Shown here piece after piece: positions 5,094 to 6,198 of a stretch of 6,198 nt of DNA; positions within the stretch are counted from its first letter, which is position 1; each line of letters begins with the position of its first letter. The DNA comes from Anaerolineales bacterium (GTDB taxonomy: Bacteria; Chloroflexota; Anaerolineae; 4572-78; NAK82). The stretch spans positions 1 to 6,198 of the forward strand of contig JAHELX010000374.1 of assembly GCA_024643945.1 (NCBI GenBank), read 5' to 3'. Position numbers and translations under genes: made by a program. Below the pieces are notes generated by a model that was not told where the DNA came from, ran no database searches, and saw nothing but the letters and a program-made list of their open reading frames with translations.

Positions 5094-6198
5094 ATGCATA
5101 TCCGGGTATTAAAGGACAAACACATCACTCTTGGCGTCACCGGCGGCGTGGCGGCTTACAAAGCTGTCTTTCTGGCCAGCCGGTTGACTCAAGCCGGCGC
5201 CGTGGTGGATGTGGTGATGACCGAAGCAGCCACGCGCTTCGTCGCGCCGCTGACCTTCCAGGCCGTCACGCGACGGGCTGTTTACACCGATCTCTTTGAA
5301 GTTATGCCGGGGCCAGGCTCGAATGAGATCCAAATTCCCCATATTGCGCTGGCCAAATCCGCCGACCTGCTGCTCATCGCCCCGGCGACAGGTAACACAC
5401 TGGCCAAGCTGGCTCACGGCCTGGCCGACAACTTATTAACCAACACCGCGCTGGCCACGTCGGCGCCTCTGCTCATGGCGCCGGCGATGGAAAGCGACAT
5501 GTGGGCGCATCCTGCCACCCAGGCCAACGTCGCAGCACTGGTGGAGCGGGGGGCGACGCTAGTGGGACCGGCAGCCGGCCACCTGGCCTCTGGCGCCCAG
5601 GGGGTGGGACGCATGAGCGAGCCAGAGGAAATCCTGGAGATGGCGCGCGTGGTGCTCGGCCGGGGAGGCGATTTGGCAGGCTGGCGTGTCGTCGTCTCGG
5701 CGGGAGGGACACGTGAGGCAATCGACCCGGTGCGCTTCATCAGCAATCACTCGAGCGGTAAGATGGGCCACGCCCTGGCCTTAGCCGCCCGCGACCGGGG
5801 CGCCCAGGTCACCCTGGTGACCGCCTCCACCTTCCTGCCCGACCCGGTGGGTGTGGAGACAGTGCACGTCGAGTCGGCGGCTGAGATGCGCGACGCGGTT
5901 CTTTCTGCCAGCGACAGTGCCCATGCCCTGGTGATGGCGGCGGCTGTTGCCGATTATCGCCCGCTTGAGATGGCCACGCAAAAAATCAAGAAAACTGGCG
6001 ATCAACTGGCGCTTCAGCTCACCCGCACGTCCGACATCCTGGCTGAAGTCGGCAAGCTGCGCGAGTCGGGGCGTGGCCCCAAGGTGACGGTCGGGTTTGC
6101 GGCCGAGACGCAAGATCTGCTGGATAACGCACGCGAAAAGTTGCAGCGCAAACGGCTGGACCTCATTGCTGCCAACGACGTGACTGCCAGCGATGCTG
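5094..6198 (+). CDS. coaBC: CoaBC: phosphopantothenoylcysteine decarboxylase / phosphopantothenate-cysteine ligase, 3'-truncated
   Basis: A bifunctional CoA enzyme: the C-terminal CoaB half ligates cysteine to 4'-phosphopantothenate (CTP-dependent in bacteria) and the N-terminal FMN-dependent CoaC half decarboxylates the product to 4'-phosphopantetheine. The frame runs off the window after 368 codons; CoaBC is usually ~400 residues, so some 30-40 are missing. The ATG at 5094 is preferred because GGAG (5084-5087) sits 6 nt upstream; an in-frame ATG at 5082 lacks a ribosome site. CoaC motifs: VTGGVAAYK (15-23), catalytic His83 in PHIALAKSAD, and APATGN (96-101). Two hallmarks are changed: PAMN reads PAME (Glu133) and the ACG active-site loop reads LASG (Ser166) in LASGAQGVGRM. 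CoaB motifs look normal: SAGGTREAIDPVRFISNHSSGKMG (202-225), AAAVADYRP (282-290), KIKK (297-300) and LIAANDV near the end. The pathway partner coaX is just upstream. Confidence 0.95.
   Translation, partial: MHIRVLKDKHITLGVTGGVAAYKAVFLASRLTQAGAVVDVVMTEAATRFVAPLTFQAVTRRAVYTDLFEVMPGPGSNEIQIPHIALAKSADLLLIAPATGNTLAKLAHGLADNLLTNTALATSAPLLMAPAMESDMWAHPATQANVAALVERGATLVGPAAGHLASGAQGVGRMSEPEEILEMARVVLGRGGDLAGWRVVVSAGGTREAIDPVRFISNHSSGKMGHALALAARDRGAQVTLVTASTFLPDPVGVETVHVESAAEMRDAVLSASDSAHALVMAAAVADYRPLEMATQKIKKTGDQLALQLTRTSDILAEVGKLRESGRGPKVTVGFAAETQDLLDNAREKLQRKRLDLIAANDVTASDA

Overview
The window carries seven genes, all on the + strand, at high GC and tightly packed. The five middle genes are complete. 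The first (a permease) is cut at its 5' end and the last (coaBC) at its 3' end. The organism looks like a member of the Chloroflexota, perhaps Anaerolineae or Caldilineae. That is an inference from GC content, gene style and the short-word repeats between genes (ACGTGAA heptads, GACGAAGGACGA arms); no rRNA or marker gene is present to confirm it.

Layout. (1) 3-749: C-terminal part of an SLC13/DASS-type permease with the end of an RCK_C (TrkA-C) domain. (2) 750-1011: a 262-bp gap with a near-perfect sigma-70 promoter (TTGACA, 16 bp, TATAAT), then about 200 nt of leader containing several hairpins and an intrinsic terminator that lies before the first gene. (3) 1012-4097: a compact four-gene energy-coupling-factor (ECF) vitamin importer: S component, ATPases EcfA1 and EcfA2, and transmembrane EcfT. 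The genes abut or overlap, and three of the four start with GTG. (4) 4098-4229: a gap with a 12-bp perfect inverted repeat plus a third copy of one arm beside the coaX ribosome binding site. (5) 4230-4994: coaX, type III pantothenate kinase. (6) 4995-5093: a heptad tandem repeat folding into a long hairpin. (7) 5094 to the end: coaBC, the bifunctional 4'-phosphopantothenoylcysteine decarboxylase/synthetase.

How the genes fit together. CoaX phosphorylates pantothenate; CoaBC adds cysteine and decarboxylates to give 4'-phosphopantetheine. An ECF importer with its own dedicated S component directly upstream suggests pantothenate as its substrate, making the locus an uptake-to-CoA module. This is inferred from context and from PanT-like motifs in the S component; FolT-like or other specificity is not excluded. 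The promoter-leader-terminator arrangement predicts control of the importer by premature termination, with a visible candidate antiterminator. I could not match the leader to a riboswitch class I know.

Oddities worth checking: Gln replaces the switch (H-loop) His in EcfA1; Glu and Ser replace the hallmark Asn and Cys in the CoaC half of CoaBC; and the repeat hairpin after coaX has mismatches that are all G.U-tolerant in the + strand RNA.
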